Shown: positions 36,749 through 47,759 of the stretch, piece by piece
Numbering within the stretch: the stretch's first letter is position 1
Layout: each line of letters begins with the position of its first letter
Assembly (NCBI GenBank): GCA_028641055.1
Contig: CM054060.1
Span: 53,780,292 to 53,844,291 of the forward strand
Reading direction: 5' to 3'
Length of the DNA stretch: 64,000 nucleotides
From: Alopecurus myosuroides
Taxonomy: Eukaryota; Streptophyta; Magnoliopsida; Poales; Poaceae
Made by a program: the position numbers and the translations under genes
Notes under the pieces: generated by a model
Told to the model about the DNA's origin: nothing
Seen by the model: the letters and a program-made list of their open reading frames with translations, nothing else
Databases searched by the model: none

Positions 36749-39700
36749 CTCCCTCCGTCCGGAAATAAATGTCGCAACGTATATTTTGCGAAAAACCCCA
36801 CACTTTCTTCCGACAAACAATTACCTCCCCCATCTTATCCTCTTCCCCTCTGTCCGCGACCGACCGGCGAACGCCCGTTCCGCGTCGTCCTCTACACCGC
36901 AGCTGCCAGCTCCGTCGCCTCGCCGCGGGCCATACGCCTCCTCCTCCTCGTCCTGCTGCCTTTCTTCATCTGCAACAACCAGATCTCAACGAGGAGGGGA
37001 GATCGAAAGGAAATGAACCCCCTGTTCTGCAAAGTGCCCGATTTGCAGGCTCCGGCGGCGGCGCTCATGTCCTGGATCCGACGTAAGGGAGTTGAGTCGC
37101 CCTCTATGTAAGCGAGCTTGGAGACGGCCTAGGACCGGGGTTCTTGGAGGCGGCTGGCGCGTCGAGGCCGTCGAGATCAGAGCGCTGCTACCGCTGAGCA
37201 AGCCGCTCGCCTGCCCACTTCCCGGCGTCCCTTATTCCGGCGTCAAAGTGCTCGTCCATCCCTTCTATCCCTTCGCCAAGGGAAGTGCGCCGGTCTTCCT
37301 CCCTTGCTTATGCAAGCTGTTACTGCTACTGGTGAGCTCACTTCTCTCTTCTCTCTGCTTCTGCAACTTCTGTTCTAAGTTGTTGCTGCTTGCGTAGAAC
37401 AAAATAGAGGGAAACAACTTGCTTAGAACAAAATAGAGGGGAGTAGCAGTATCTTGTTGCAGTATATGCTCATGAATTTGAGAGCACATTTGAATGATTC
37501 ACTGAACTTGAGAACAAAAAGTTCTTGGAGTAAATTACTCATGTGTTTTGGAGTAGCTTAAGTAGTTAACTGATTTGGAGTATCTATGTTTTTAAAGAAT
37601 GGACCAATTCCAGTTCTACTTTGATCAGATATTGGCTTGAATAACCAGAGACTAGGGAGCATTCCTGTAGGCACTTTTATCATATTCAGGAGACTTTGAA
37701 TGTTAATTATGCCAAATAAATCTCTGTTTCCACTCTAAATATCTAGACTAGCTCAGTTTCTCAAACTGATATTCTACCAACAGAAAATTGCTGTTCCGAA
37801 CCTGTAGCGTTTTCTTCTTCTTGAACTCTGAATCTCGATGGCAGGGTAGCAGCAGCAGAGAGCTCCTCGGGCGTCAGGATAAAAGCAGCACGCGCGCAAG
37901 CATGGGCGACACTTGGGTGGCGACGCCGACGGTTTTTCGTCACCGGAGGAGCTACGGTGACAAGTTCCTGTGGCGGCGAGTGGTGGATCACGACGGCCAG
38001 GCAAACCAGCAAGCAAGCTGAAGTGTTCGAGGATGATGGCCGCGTGGTAAAGAAACTGAACTCATCCAAAAGAAAATAAGTAAGCGCAACTAAGTCGATG
38101 ACCAATAGTTCTGTTCTTCAAGCTGAAGTGTAACTATCATTGCTCTATATTTTAGAAGTGCATATCATCTACTCTCCACATACAGAATAATACCTCGAGG
38201 GTTTTTACCGCAGTCCCCTCGAATATTTATTCCTTCTCTTTCGATTTGTTTTGCTCCCCATGTGTGTAAAAGTTGAAAGGATGTGAGTGGTATAGCATCT
38301 ACAGTTTTTTTAATTAATCTGAGTTGAAGTGTCCTTCATAATATCTTAATAATCTACTGTATCTTCCAGCATTCTAAATATTGACAGTACTGCTAGCTAG
38401 CTTGATCCCGGTGACAACCTTTATAATATATCTTAGATGAGTACTTCGCAGAAGCCTTATACTTGAGCATTTTTTTAATCCACTTATTAGAAGTACATTT
38501 TCATAACCAGAAGCTTCTGCTCAACCAAAAAATAATCACATTGCTTCAGACTGAATTTGTCATATCTCTGAACTTGTTGACACTTTTTCAGACTGAATTT
38601 AGAGGTATAAAAATGATGATTTATGTGAGCCATTAGCTACTCTAGCATTACAGTAGTAATGGTGCAGTATCTCCAACTACGCACTCCATGTTCAAATTCA
38701 AATTCAGTCATTCTCTACCTTTCGCAATCCACTCCTGATGCTATTCACGATTTCTGTCAGCGGTACCATTGATTGTCATTTTAAAACTCAAAAACTGATG
38801 TCAGTTCTGCTCTTATATGTATGTAGGGTGTGCAAGATGGGTCGCAGAACCTTACACACAAGGTTTACTTGTTATTCCCAGTTCACTTAGATGGAACCTT
38901 GCAGAACGTGTCACTAAATCCATGCAAGAAAAGAAGGAATATTTTCCAACAACTACTATTATCCAGATAATTCGTCAAGTAAATACTCCTTACTGCTTTC
39001 TCCTGTACAATGCAACATTTTATCTGTATTGGATAACTACAGTGCAATGGGTTTTGGGCACTCCTGCAAATCATTCAATGAACGACACTATACATCTCGA
39101 AACTTTACTCCTGGTGTTTTTAATCAAAGGAACATGGGGGTGTACAATTCATACTGAATTGTTTCTCGCACTTTCAGGTTCATCAGGTTCTTGTCAATTG
39201 CTTCAAGTTCTTTAGCACGACTTGGGAGGCGCTGGGTGCGGCGACGCCGCTGTATATCCCTAGAGCAGAGGGACATCATCGGGAGATCCCTGGCATGGTG
39301 GAGAATTCGACGGGCTGGAGCGAAGGGAGCTCGCCTGGAGAGACGCAAATGAGCAGGGGTGGTGCACGTGATTCCAGCGAGCAGGAACTCGTGCAGGTAC
39401 GCTGGTGAGCGGGAGTAGGGACACCGGCGTGGGAGGATCTCGTGCAGGGGCGCCGACGAGGAGGACTAGGGACGCCGGCGAGCAGGAACTCGTGCAGGTG
39501 CGCCAGCGAGCAGGAGCAGGGACGCCGGCAAGGGAGGAGCTCGTGTAGGGGAGCCGGCAACGAGGAGGAGGGACGCCGGCGAGGGAGGAGCTCGTGCAGG
39601 GGCGCCGGCGAGGGATGATCTCGTAGCTGGAGCAGTAGCACGGACGGCGGCTCCTTGAGAACGAGCTGATGCGGAAGGATCGATCGAGCGGGATCATCAA

Positions 39701-39930
39701 CCCTGCTGGGAGGCGGATGCATCTGTGTCAGATCAATTGATCTGGGAGGCGGAGGTGCTGGCGACGTAAGCAAGCCATCGATTGATCGGTATGGGGCGAG
39801 GGACAGTAAAAAAGTTCAGATTTTTATTTACGTAGTTGATTGTCAGATTTGGGATGTAAGGGGTGTTTATGTAAAATGGTCTTGTGCTGAAACGTTTTCT
39901 TCCCCGCGACACTTAAATCCGGACGGAGGG
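36749..39930. mobile_element. 3.2-kb segment bounded by Stowaway/mariner-type inverted termini
   Basis: The left end CTCCCTCCGTCCGGAAATAA, followed by ATGTCGC, begins right after a TA (36747-36748). At 39906-39930 the complementary end GCGACACTTAAATCCGGACG and then GAGGG appears, giving an inverted match of about 25 bp with three mismatches. A right-hand TA is not visible because a Mutator-like end abuts directly at about 39929. The interior has no mariner transposase that I can recognise. It has GC-rich gene-like stretches, a 24-bp tandem repeat at about 37392-37441 and a minisatellite. It is either a large non-autonomous mariner-like element that captured DNA, or two unrelated MITE ends. 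Confidence 0.5.
39350..39620. repeat. GC-rich minisatellite
   Basis: Tandem imperfect units contain 'gagctcgtgcaggggcgccg' and 'gacgccggcgag' words, period about 50-60 bp, roughly five units. Reading the minus strand gives a repetitive LHELLP-type peptide, a by-product of the repeat. It lies inside the segment bounded by mariner-type termini. Confidence 0.8.
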
Positions 39931-40219
39931 GAGAAAATGACACATAACCACCACATTTGGGGCTGAGATGTCAGAAAACCACCGATTTTGAGGGAATTGA
40001 CGAGGAGCACCATTTTTTGAGGTATAGCTGTGACGCGGAGCCACCGTTTTCGCTGATCGCTCGGTTTAGCTCGTTTAACAGGAATTCTGACCATCCTGGC
40101 CCACTGTCAGGGCCTACGTGGCAATGGAAGCCGACCGAGCCGTTCACGGCCGTTAGGATGGAACCGTAGAGGGCGTTAGGGCAACTTCATCGTGCTGTGT
40201 CCGAACGCAACTGGGGGAA

Positions 40220-43200
40220 ATGGCGACAGGAGGCGGCGGCGACGGCGAGTTTCGCGGTGGTGGTGGCGGAGACGGCGAGCTTGGCGGTGGCGGCGGAGAC
40301 GGCGAGCTAGGCGGTGGCGGCGGAGAAGGCGAGCTAGGCGCTGGAGGCCAGCACGACGATTGCCTCTCCCATAGCCACGGCTACGAGCTGACACCTCTGG
40401 CGCTGGTCCCTCCTTCTCCTCTCCCTCTCCATGGATCTTTCGTTCTTCCTGGGATCAGCGAGGACCCTCTCAGCCACTACGTGTCTGACGACGAGTAAGT
40501 ATCCTGGGCTTTTGTTTCTGTTTCTTGCAATTTAGGAAATTAGGATCTATGAACTGGCCATTCTTGATTGCAATGTAATTATATTTGTGCATTTATTTGC
40601 AATATAGGATAAATTCAGAGATTTGGGAGCTGTATATTCAGTTTGATGGTGTCAAATTTGTGCAAAAATCGATGGCTCGTAGTGAAATTAGGTATCTGAA
40701 TCTGCTTTCAATAATGGAGGCAGAGGGATATGGAATTTGTGACACTATGTACTATGTGAAAGATCAAGGAGAGGGACTGGCAGGGCTAGATGCAGTTGAC
40801 AGCAGCAGGAAGGTAGAAGAGATGATTAAGAAATATGAAAGCAGCAAGAAATTGGTACTGACTGTAATGCGTGACAAACGTAAACATGCAATTGTTTTGT
40901 CCCCAGTGAAGAATAGAAATGCAGGTAAATCACAGCCAATTCACATTGATTTGGATGCAGAGGAAGGTGAACATATTCCAGAGCATTATCAAACACAGAC
41001 AAGTGTGTATTGTGAAAAGATACAAACACAAATTTGTGACAATGCTATGTCAGAAGAAGAGGAGGGAGAGAAATCTGATGACAGTTACAGTTGGTGGGAT
41101 GAAGGCCAGTACGACAAAGTTCATGCAGAGGAGATGAGGAAGAAGGATGAAGAGGAGCTGAGGAGGACACTTGCAGAAATGAAAAGAAAGAGAGATGACC
41201 CACTACTACATTGTGAGGGTGATACAGATGTGGAGGATATATATGACAAGCAGTCTGAAGATTCTGAGCCCATTGTAGAAGAAGAGCCAATTAAGAAAAA
41301 GATAAAGAAGCAGGGACCAACATTGAGATCACACTCTCAAGTTGAAATTCCAAATATACCTGATTGGGCTCCTTCTGATGATGAACAGGAAGTAGGTTTT
41401 ATTAAAGAAGAAGATGATGATGGGTTTGAGCCAATTTCCTTTATATTGCCTAAGGGAAGAAAAAGCAGGGCAAAGAAAGCTAAAGAAAGGGTGTGGTATG
41501 ATGAAACTAGGGAAAATGCAGAGCAGCAGTTCATGCAGTTTCTTTGTTTCAAAGATGTTTATCAGTTCAGGCAGGCACTTGCTAGGCTCCACATTGTTCA
41601 GACAAGAAATTTCCATTATCACAGGAATTGCAAAGACAGGATAATTGTGTGGTGCAAGGAGAAGGAGAGGTATGATTGCAAATTTTACATGTCAGCCTCT
41701 CAGATCAAGAATGAAAATACATTCTGCATCAAAAAAATTCATGTGGACCACTCATGTCCCACTGAACCTTTAAGCTCCAGAGTTAATTCCAGTTGGCTTA
41801 GCACTGTTTATGTGGACAAGTTTAGGTCTGACCCCAACACTTGCATCACAAGTTTAATGGACAAAGCAAAGAAGGACTATGGGGTAGAGGTGCATAAGAG
41901 GATGGCCTACAGGGCAAAGAACAAAGCAAGAGAAATGGTGTTGGGTGGCCACAAAATTCAGTACCACAGAATAAGGGATTATCTTCAGACTGTGTTAGAC
42001 AAGAACCCTGGCTCTAGGTGTATTGTCACTACTGCCACTGGTCCAACAGAGGAACAATTGGAACAAATGAAGCAGGGTCAAGCTGTTGTCATTAGTGATA
42101 AGCCAAGATTCCATGGACTTTTTTTCTGTGTGAATGCTGCAAAACTTGGATTTCTGGAAGGCTGCAGACCTTTTATTGGATTAGATGGCTGTTTCATAAA
42201 ATTGACAACTGGAGCTCAAATATTAGCTGCTACAGGTAGAGATGGCAACAATAATATGTATCCTATTGCCTGGGCTGTTGTTGCTAAAGAAGATACAGAA
42301 AATTGGGTTTGGTTTCTTGAACAACTGAAAGAGGCTCTTGGTGGTGAAGCTGGCAAGTTTGGCAACTACACAATAATGTCAGATAGACAGAAGGGACTGA
42401 TAAAAGCTGTGAGCACTGTATTTCCAAATTGCCCTCAAAGATTCTGCCTTAGGCACATATATGCAAATTTCCAAACAGCTGGTTTTAGAGGAGAAGATCT
42501 GAAGAAGTGTATGGACAATGCAGCTTACTCTTACACTAGACATGGATTTGATCTTGCAATGGAAGAGATGAAGAAGCAATGTGAGCTAGCATGGACTTGG
42601 CTCTCCAAGATTCCTGTGCACACTTGGGCAAGGTGGGCCATGGACACTAATTGCAAAACAGACCTGGTAGTGAACAATTTAAGTGAAGTGTTCAATAGGT
42701 ATATACTAGATGTTAGAAGCAAGCCTATTGTCACCATGTTAGTAGGAATATATGACAAGCAGATGGTGAGATTTGATGGTAAAAGAGAAGGAGTTGGCTC
42801 TGCAAAATGGGAAATCACTCCCCACTATGCAGAGAAGCTTGAGCTGATGAAAAAATACTCAAGAAATTGTGTCCCCAAAAGATCTGATGTTGGACTATGG
42901 CAGGTGAAAAGTGGCAATCACACAGAGGAGGTTAACTTGGATGCTGCATCTTGTACCTGTAGAAAATGGGACATGTCAGGCATGCCTTGCAACCATGCTG
43001 TGGCTGCCATTTACAAAGCAAAGTTACATCCAGAGGATTTTGTCTCAAATTTCTTCAAAAAACCTATGTATCTTAGCAGCTACAAACATGTTTTCTATCC
43101 AATGCCAGAGCAGCATGGGTGGACCAAGACAAATACTGAAGACATCATGCCACCAGGTTTCAAGGATCACCAGAAGGGGAGAAGGCAAGAAAAAAGAAGG

Positions 43201-43765
43201 AAAGGCAAATTTGAAGTACCTAAGCCTAAGGATACATCTAGGATGGCAACCATCACATGTGGCAACTGCAAACTGCAAGGCCACACATATCTCACATGTT
43301 TAGTTCCTTTGAGGCCTGACCTAGCCATCAGAAAAAATAACCACAGGGTAGAATAAAATTTATTACATGTGAATTCATGTATAACTTGTTTTCTGCTGTA
43401 ACTAAGTTGTCAAATTTCTTGTGGTGCAGGCTAATAGGTCAATGCCAGCTGCAGGTACAGAAGCATCTTCAAGTTCAACTATATGTTCAGGGACTCCTCC
43501 AGCAGCTACAAGTTCTGCTGATTCTTCTACTGCACCAAGGCAAGCACCTAGGACTTCTCCATCTGCTGGTTCTTCTACTATATGTTCAGGGACTCCTCCA
43601 GCAGCTGCTGCAGCAAGGCAAGCTTTCACAGCACCCAGGCAGGCATCTGTTGAGCAAGCAGCAACAGGCATTATGTCATACCTAACAGCTGGGGCAAATG
43701 CAGGTCCTGGGAGAGATGCTAATTCTGACCCCCTAGCTAGGAATGCAAGGTGTGATGACCTCTAA
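40220..43765 (+). CDS. MuDR-type MULE transposase, three exons
   Basis: The model is exon 1 40220-40494 (donor GTAAGT), exon 2 40608-43347 (acceptor TATAG) and exon 3 43430-43765, in frame throughout, about 1,116 residues. Domains: Gly-rich leader, PB1-like region (about 93-180), acidic linker, MuDR DNA-binding region (about 405-480) and the DDE core. The core has D618 in GLDGCF, D684 in SDRQKG and E785 in NNLSEVFN, plus the C-x2-H pair at C705/H708. A SWIM zinc finger follows (C874, C876, C886, H888), then a CCHC knuckle (C976, C979, H984, C989) and a Ser/Pro/Ala-rich tail. All catalytic residues are present and I see no frame break. It would excise and reinsert MULE DNA in the nucleus. The exon 2/3 junction is less certain, since exon 2 also reads to a stop at 43354. 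Confidence 0.85.
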
Positions 43766-43829
43766 AATATGAGAGACAAATCTGGTTGTATTTTGTGTTA
43801 AACCTGGATGAGAGGAGCTTAGGATGATC

Positions 43830-44015
43830 CATTTTGTTGTTTCATCTGTGAACCTATTACTGGATGCTCCATTTGGTGTTTGCTGTAAGAACCAAGCAGT
43901 GAATTATTGTGTTTCATCTGTAAACTTGAATTATTTATGTGCATTTTCAGTGTGAACCTAGCAGTGAATTATTGTGTTTCATCTGTGAACCTAGCAGTGA
44001 ATTATTTTACTTTCA
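43830..44015 (+). repeat. Imperfect tandem repeat in MULE 3' region
   Basis: Several copies of 'gtgtttcatctgtgaacct' alternate with 'agcagtgaattatt', period about 35 bp in the best part (43960-44005). They lie downstream of the transposase stop and are probably non-coding. Confidence 0.75.
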
Positions 44016-44037
44016 ATGTGCATTATCTGTCATTGAG

Positions 44038-44182
44038 GGTTGTCGATACTCCTCGACAACTCTCTGTTGTCGTCGAGGATTGTCGACAACCCTCGAAGAT
44101 CATACAGTATCTTCAAAGTGGTGTCGACAGTCCTCGACAACTCTCGGATGTCGTCGAGGATTGTCGACAACCTTTCATGACC
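44038..44182. repeat. Duplicated palindromic motif built on GTCGAC/TCGACAAC
   Basis: Two units of about 70 bp each contain TCCTCGACAACTCTC, then TGTCGTCGAGGATTGTCGAC. Within each unit the arms TCCTCGACAAC and GTTGTC...GAGGA can pair as a hairpin. The location between two convergently read MULE frames suggests a terminator-like or transposase-binding role. That is inference only. Confidence 0.7.
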
Positions 44183-44433
44183 CTAAAGTATATTTATATA
44201 GCTCAAAATAATTAAAACACATCAATCAAACACATACATTAACAATCTTACAGCTCATAAATCAAATCCATCAATCAAACAGATAAATAACAATTCTTAC
44301 AACTCATGATTAAATAACCAGTCTTACAACTCATAATAAATCTCTACTCATCACAAATCTCTACTCATAATTCAAAGCAAATACTCATAATTCAGAGATC
44401 ATAATGAGCTACATTAATAACCAGATTACATCT

Positions 44434-44583
44434 CTACTCATCACAAATCGCCTTGATCTTCCTAATCTTGGCCCTGGTACCTTCTTTCTGCTTAAGAAGA
44501 TCAGCAATCATATACTCTAGCTTCTTCTTTTCCTCTTTTAGCTTGTCTCTATCCTTCTCTGCCTGGATTCTTACAAGTCCAGC
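44434..44583 (-). pseudogene. C-terminal fragment of a coiled-coil protein (second MULE frame)
   Basis: On the minus strand, 49 codons end at the stop 44434-44436. The peptide is a highly charged heptad-like helix (...EKDRDKLKEEKKKLEYMIAD...) ending RKIKAICDE. It reads towards the transposase, that is convergently. Grass MULEs and neighbouring GRF-type zinc-finger proteins often end in such helices, but the diagnostic N-terminal part is lost at the breakpoint 44583/44584. Family assignment is tentative. Confidence 0.5.
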
Positions 44584-45326
44584 AGGATTTAATGAATGGA
44601 CATACTAGATTTCCTAAAACTTACTCGTGGAAGTTAAAAATTCCTTTGAAAATTAAAGTATTCATGTGGTTCCTTGATAAAAAAAGTCTTTCTCACTAAA
44701 GATAATCTTTCTAAAAGGAATTGGAAAGGTGATACTCATTGTTCCTTTTGTGGGAATGAGGAAACTATTGATCATCTTTTCATTCATTGCCATTTTGCTC
44801 AACTTATTTGGTGTGTTGTTTTCTGTACCAAAACATCCCACGACCCTCTAATGTAACTAATATGTTCGGTAATTGGTTAAATGGGTGGACTTTAAGACCA
44901 AAAATAGAATTCGCATTGGCGTCTCGGCTATTTGTTGGTCTTTATGGAAGTGTAGGAATAATCTGGTTTTTAACAGAAAACAATCGTTTCATGTCTTACA
45001 GGTTATCAATATGGCGGTCTACTGGATCTAGTTATGGGCTTTCCTGCTACCTTTGGATCAGCGCAAGCTTATGGAGGATGGCTGCACGAGGCTGCTCTCG
45101 GTGGCACAGGATTTTTTCTCCCGTCATACGTGGCAGCCTATGCCTAGACTTTCGTAGTTTATAGGATTTGTGGCCTTATGTTATTTTTGTTTGAAGTGCT
45201 TCTTACAAGTGTTTGTGACTGAGAAGATGTAATCATTTCACACCTGACTACTTTTTAATAATCAATAAACAGTTGTGTGCATCTATCGATGCGGAGGCTG
45301 GGGTACCCATTTCGAGAAAAAAAAAT
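44584..45326 (+). pseudogene. LINE 3' fragment, part of the large duplication
   Basis: It matches 10682-11423 (zf-RVT coding end plus 3' UTR and A-run), with one extra A near 44686 breaking the frame. It begins abruptly at the duplication breakpoint rather than through its own insertion. A single TATCAGGATGG follows at 45327, the right-hand target duplication of the original insertion; the left one is missing. Confidence 0.92.
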
Positions 45327-45491
45327 TATCAGGATGGAGCTACGCGCGGGATTCTGGAGTACTTCTATGCTACACAACTTTTCATTTTAAGGTATCATGG
45401 GATTTTTGCTTGTTCGGTGGAGGATCCAATGCCTTCCCAAAGGCTTGAGTGGATTAGGATGACATCGGAGCATCATACCAAGAAGTAGTGT

Positions 45492-45743
45492 TATTTTTCA
45501 TGAACTATATTATTTTCTTAAAAGTTATATATGTCAAGAACCCGTGTTATTTGCTATAAATTTGTATTTTTCATGAACCTATGTTATTTGCTTAGAACTT
45601 TGTATTTGTCATGAACTCGTGTTATTTGCTATTAGCTTGTATTTTTCATGAACCCGTGTTATTTGCTTTAAGCTTGTATTTGTCATAAGCCCGTGTTATT
45701 TCTATCAGCTTGTATTTATGATGAACCCGTGCTTTGCTTATGA
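45492..45743 (+). repeat. Short tandem array, copy 2
   Basis: Duplicate of the array at 11590-11845, with the same unit order and only scattered base changes. Confidence 0.8.
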
Positions 45744-46117
45744 ATGTTTGATTTTTTTTATCCAATTACATATGAATTCCTCAAATGATGACTCCGATGA
45801 AGAGTTTGATGTGTGATTTATGCTTGTGGCTTGTATTGTCGAGTGTGAGAAGCACCCACAACGTGTAGAAAAGTATTTCCAATTTTTTTTTCATTTTGGA
45901 ACTAGTTTTCTATGTTTTGGAGGTGCTTCCAAAACTAGAAAAACTAGAAACTAGTGGCTCCGATGCCAAATTCCCCTTTTGCAATAAAATACAATTGCAT
46001 GTGTATGGGAGTTGGTGAGAGAGAATTCCCTCTTTTTTTTTTACTTGGCATTGGGACCCACGGTACAGTAATATGGAATCGTCAACATTGTAGGGTTGTT
46101 GCTAGATTTTCCGGAGT

Positions 46118-47404
46118 GGCGAAATACACCTTTTTCATAAACTTGGCGATTGTGCAACGTGGCTGCCCTTATACGGCTAGAAGAATGCCTTTGATGACAG
46201 GGGTACAATGGGTTGAGGAGATGATGAAGGATCCAAAGATATTCTACAAGTGTTTTAGAACGAGGATGTCAGTTTTTAACATGTTGTGTGGCGTTTTTGT
46301 TCACTACTGGAAACAGGGTCTATGTCGTGTATCGTAAATACTCGGCGAAGGCTCCAAAATACTCGGCGTTCAGTTCGCCGAGTGCAACACTCGGCACAAC
46401 ACACTCGGCGTCGTACGGATCGTGTGTTTTCTTCGAGCTCTTCTGAGCCGTTGGATCTTTCAAGTGATTGTGAGTCGGTGAATCAAAGGTAGGCACACGA
46501 ATTGTGTGTTTGTTTCCAATTCTTTGCCGAGTGTCACGGAGCACTCGGCAAAGTTTCAAACGGGGGCGGAAAGAAATAAAAAAAATTGTCTGCCCGTCTA
46601 TATGCCGAGTACCCCAAGGGGACACTCGGCAAAGATTCAAACTGGGACGGGAAGAAATGGCGTGAAGCTCATATATTTTTTGACAACATGTATTCCGACT
46701 CTTGTGCGGACAACACTCGGCAAAGGTCCAACAGAAAAACAGGTACTCTTTGCCGAGACTCCGTTCTAGAGACACTCGGCAAAGTATAACACCGTGTTCT
46801 GCAGATACGGAAATGCCACGTGGCCTACCTCAGTGCCGAGTGGGTCCTTTTGCCGAGTGTCGTTTTGGCCGTTGCCGACATACTTATCTTTGCCGAGTGT
46901 TGCGGGCAGGACACACACGGCGGAGGGCGTTAGTGCCGAGTCTTTCTTGTTTGCCGAGTGTGCGTGAAAGGGCCTACTCGGCGAGTTTGTTATACGCCGA
47001 GTTGTTTAGGTACGCTGAGTGTTTTTATGTTCTTCTCGGCTTTTAGTAGTATACGCCGAGTATCCCATGTTTGTGCATGCACTCGGCAAACTATGGGATA
47101 CTCGGCGGCGTTCAGTTTTCCAGTAGTGGTTGCTACATATGGCCTCGAGTCCACTTGTGAGATGTTCAGTAAAGAATCACTAGCTCTGTTAGCTGATGAT
47201 CGTTTTGAGCGTAGTGTTTCCACCGCCTGCAACAAGTTGCATCATGTGTTAGACAGTGTTGACAGTAGGACGGGCGATTATATTAGACGTAATGATCCAA
47301 TTTTCACCGAATTCATATTAAACTTACACAGCCCATGTTTCAAAGATGCCTCTGTAACCCTAACTACAAAAGCTGCTAGCTGTCATATTCACTTGGTCCC
47401 TTAG
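46118..47404 (+). pseudogene. PIF/Harbinger transposase remnant, copy 2, interrupted by a CACTA
   Basis: Coding pieces at 46118-46298 and 47132-47402 flank the CACTA at 46302-47128. The residues are the same as in copy 1 (WVEEMMKDPKIFYKCFR; YGLEST...MFSKESLALL). Only the region ahead of the DDE domain remains, so there is no catalytic activity. It ends about 360 bp upstream of the sulfotransferase start. Confidence 0.75.
46302..47128. mobile_element. Non-autonomous CACTA element, copy 2
   Basis: 827 bp, the same length, termini (CACTACTGGAAA) and GTT target duplication as the element at 12403-13229. It came along with the large duplication rather than inserting independently. It retains more perfect TTTGCCGAGTG / CACTCGGCAAA pairs than copy 1, for example the hairpin-forming pair at 46521-46553. 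Confidence 0.95.
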
Positions 47405-47675
47405 TGGTTGAAAAGATACCATAAATTAAATTTTGGCCCATGCAGAAACAACAAATTTTATTAAAATAGCCGACACAGTAGTACACAGATTAGCACTGAA
47501 TTATGTTGAGTGGATGATGCAAAATTGCAAATCAAGTACTCCGTAGTTGTTTATGGTTGGTGTGGCGAGGGTGGAAAAGATGGTGGTGAGACATGACGAG
47601 AAACGACAACAAAAGTGAAATCTTGTGCGATCCATCATGACTCTGGTGCCGGTGTGGTTTACCAGGATCTGTCAA

Positions 47676-47683
47676 TATATAAT
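47676..47683 (+). promoter_or_regulatory. TATA box of sulfotransferase copy 2
   Basis: TATATAAT lies about 77 bp upstream of the ATG at 47760, in sequence conserved across all four copies (also at 52978-52985 for copy 3). The spacing suits a plant core promoter with a short leader. The promoter lies between the Harbinger remnant and the gene. Confidence 0.6.
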
Positions 47684-47759
47684 CTCAAGTTAGGTAACGA
47701 GAGGGCAGGCAAACGCAATACACAGAGTACTACTGTAGCCAGCAGTGACCGACGGCCCG

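Larger units (their letters stand above)
39929..44583 (+). mobile_element. Mutator-like element (MULE), right end lost
   Basis: The left boundary begins with 'gggagaaaatgacacataac' at about 39929. It carries a full MuDR-type transposase gene (40220-43765, plus strand) and the tail of a second, oppositely oriented coiled-coil reading frame (44434-44583). The right side is cut at 44584 by the duplicated LINE fragment, so neither the right TIR nor the 9-bp target duplication can be checked. Without its right end the element could not move, although its transposase could still act on related copies. Confidence 0.8.

Noticed and set aside
47745..47759. Five-codon upstream extension of the sulfotransferase frame beginning at GTG (also 53046, 63418)
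   Set aside because: Plant nuclear genes start at ATG. The conserved ATG five codons downstream is present in all four copies.
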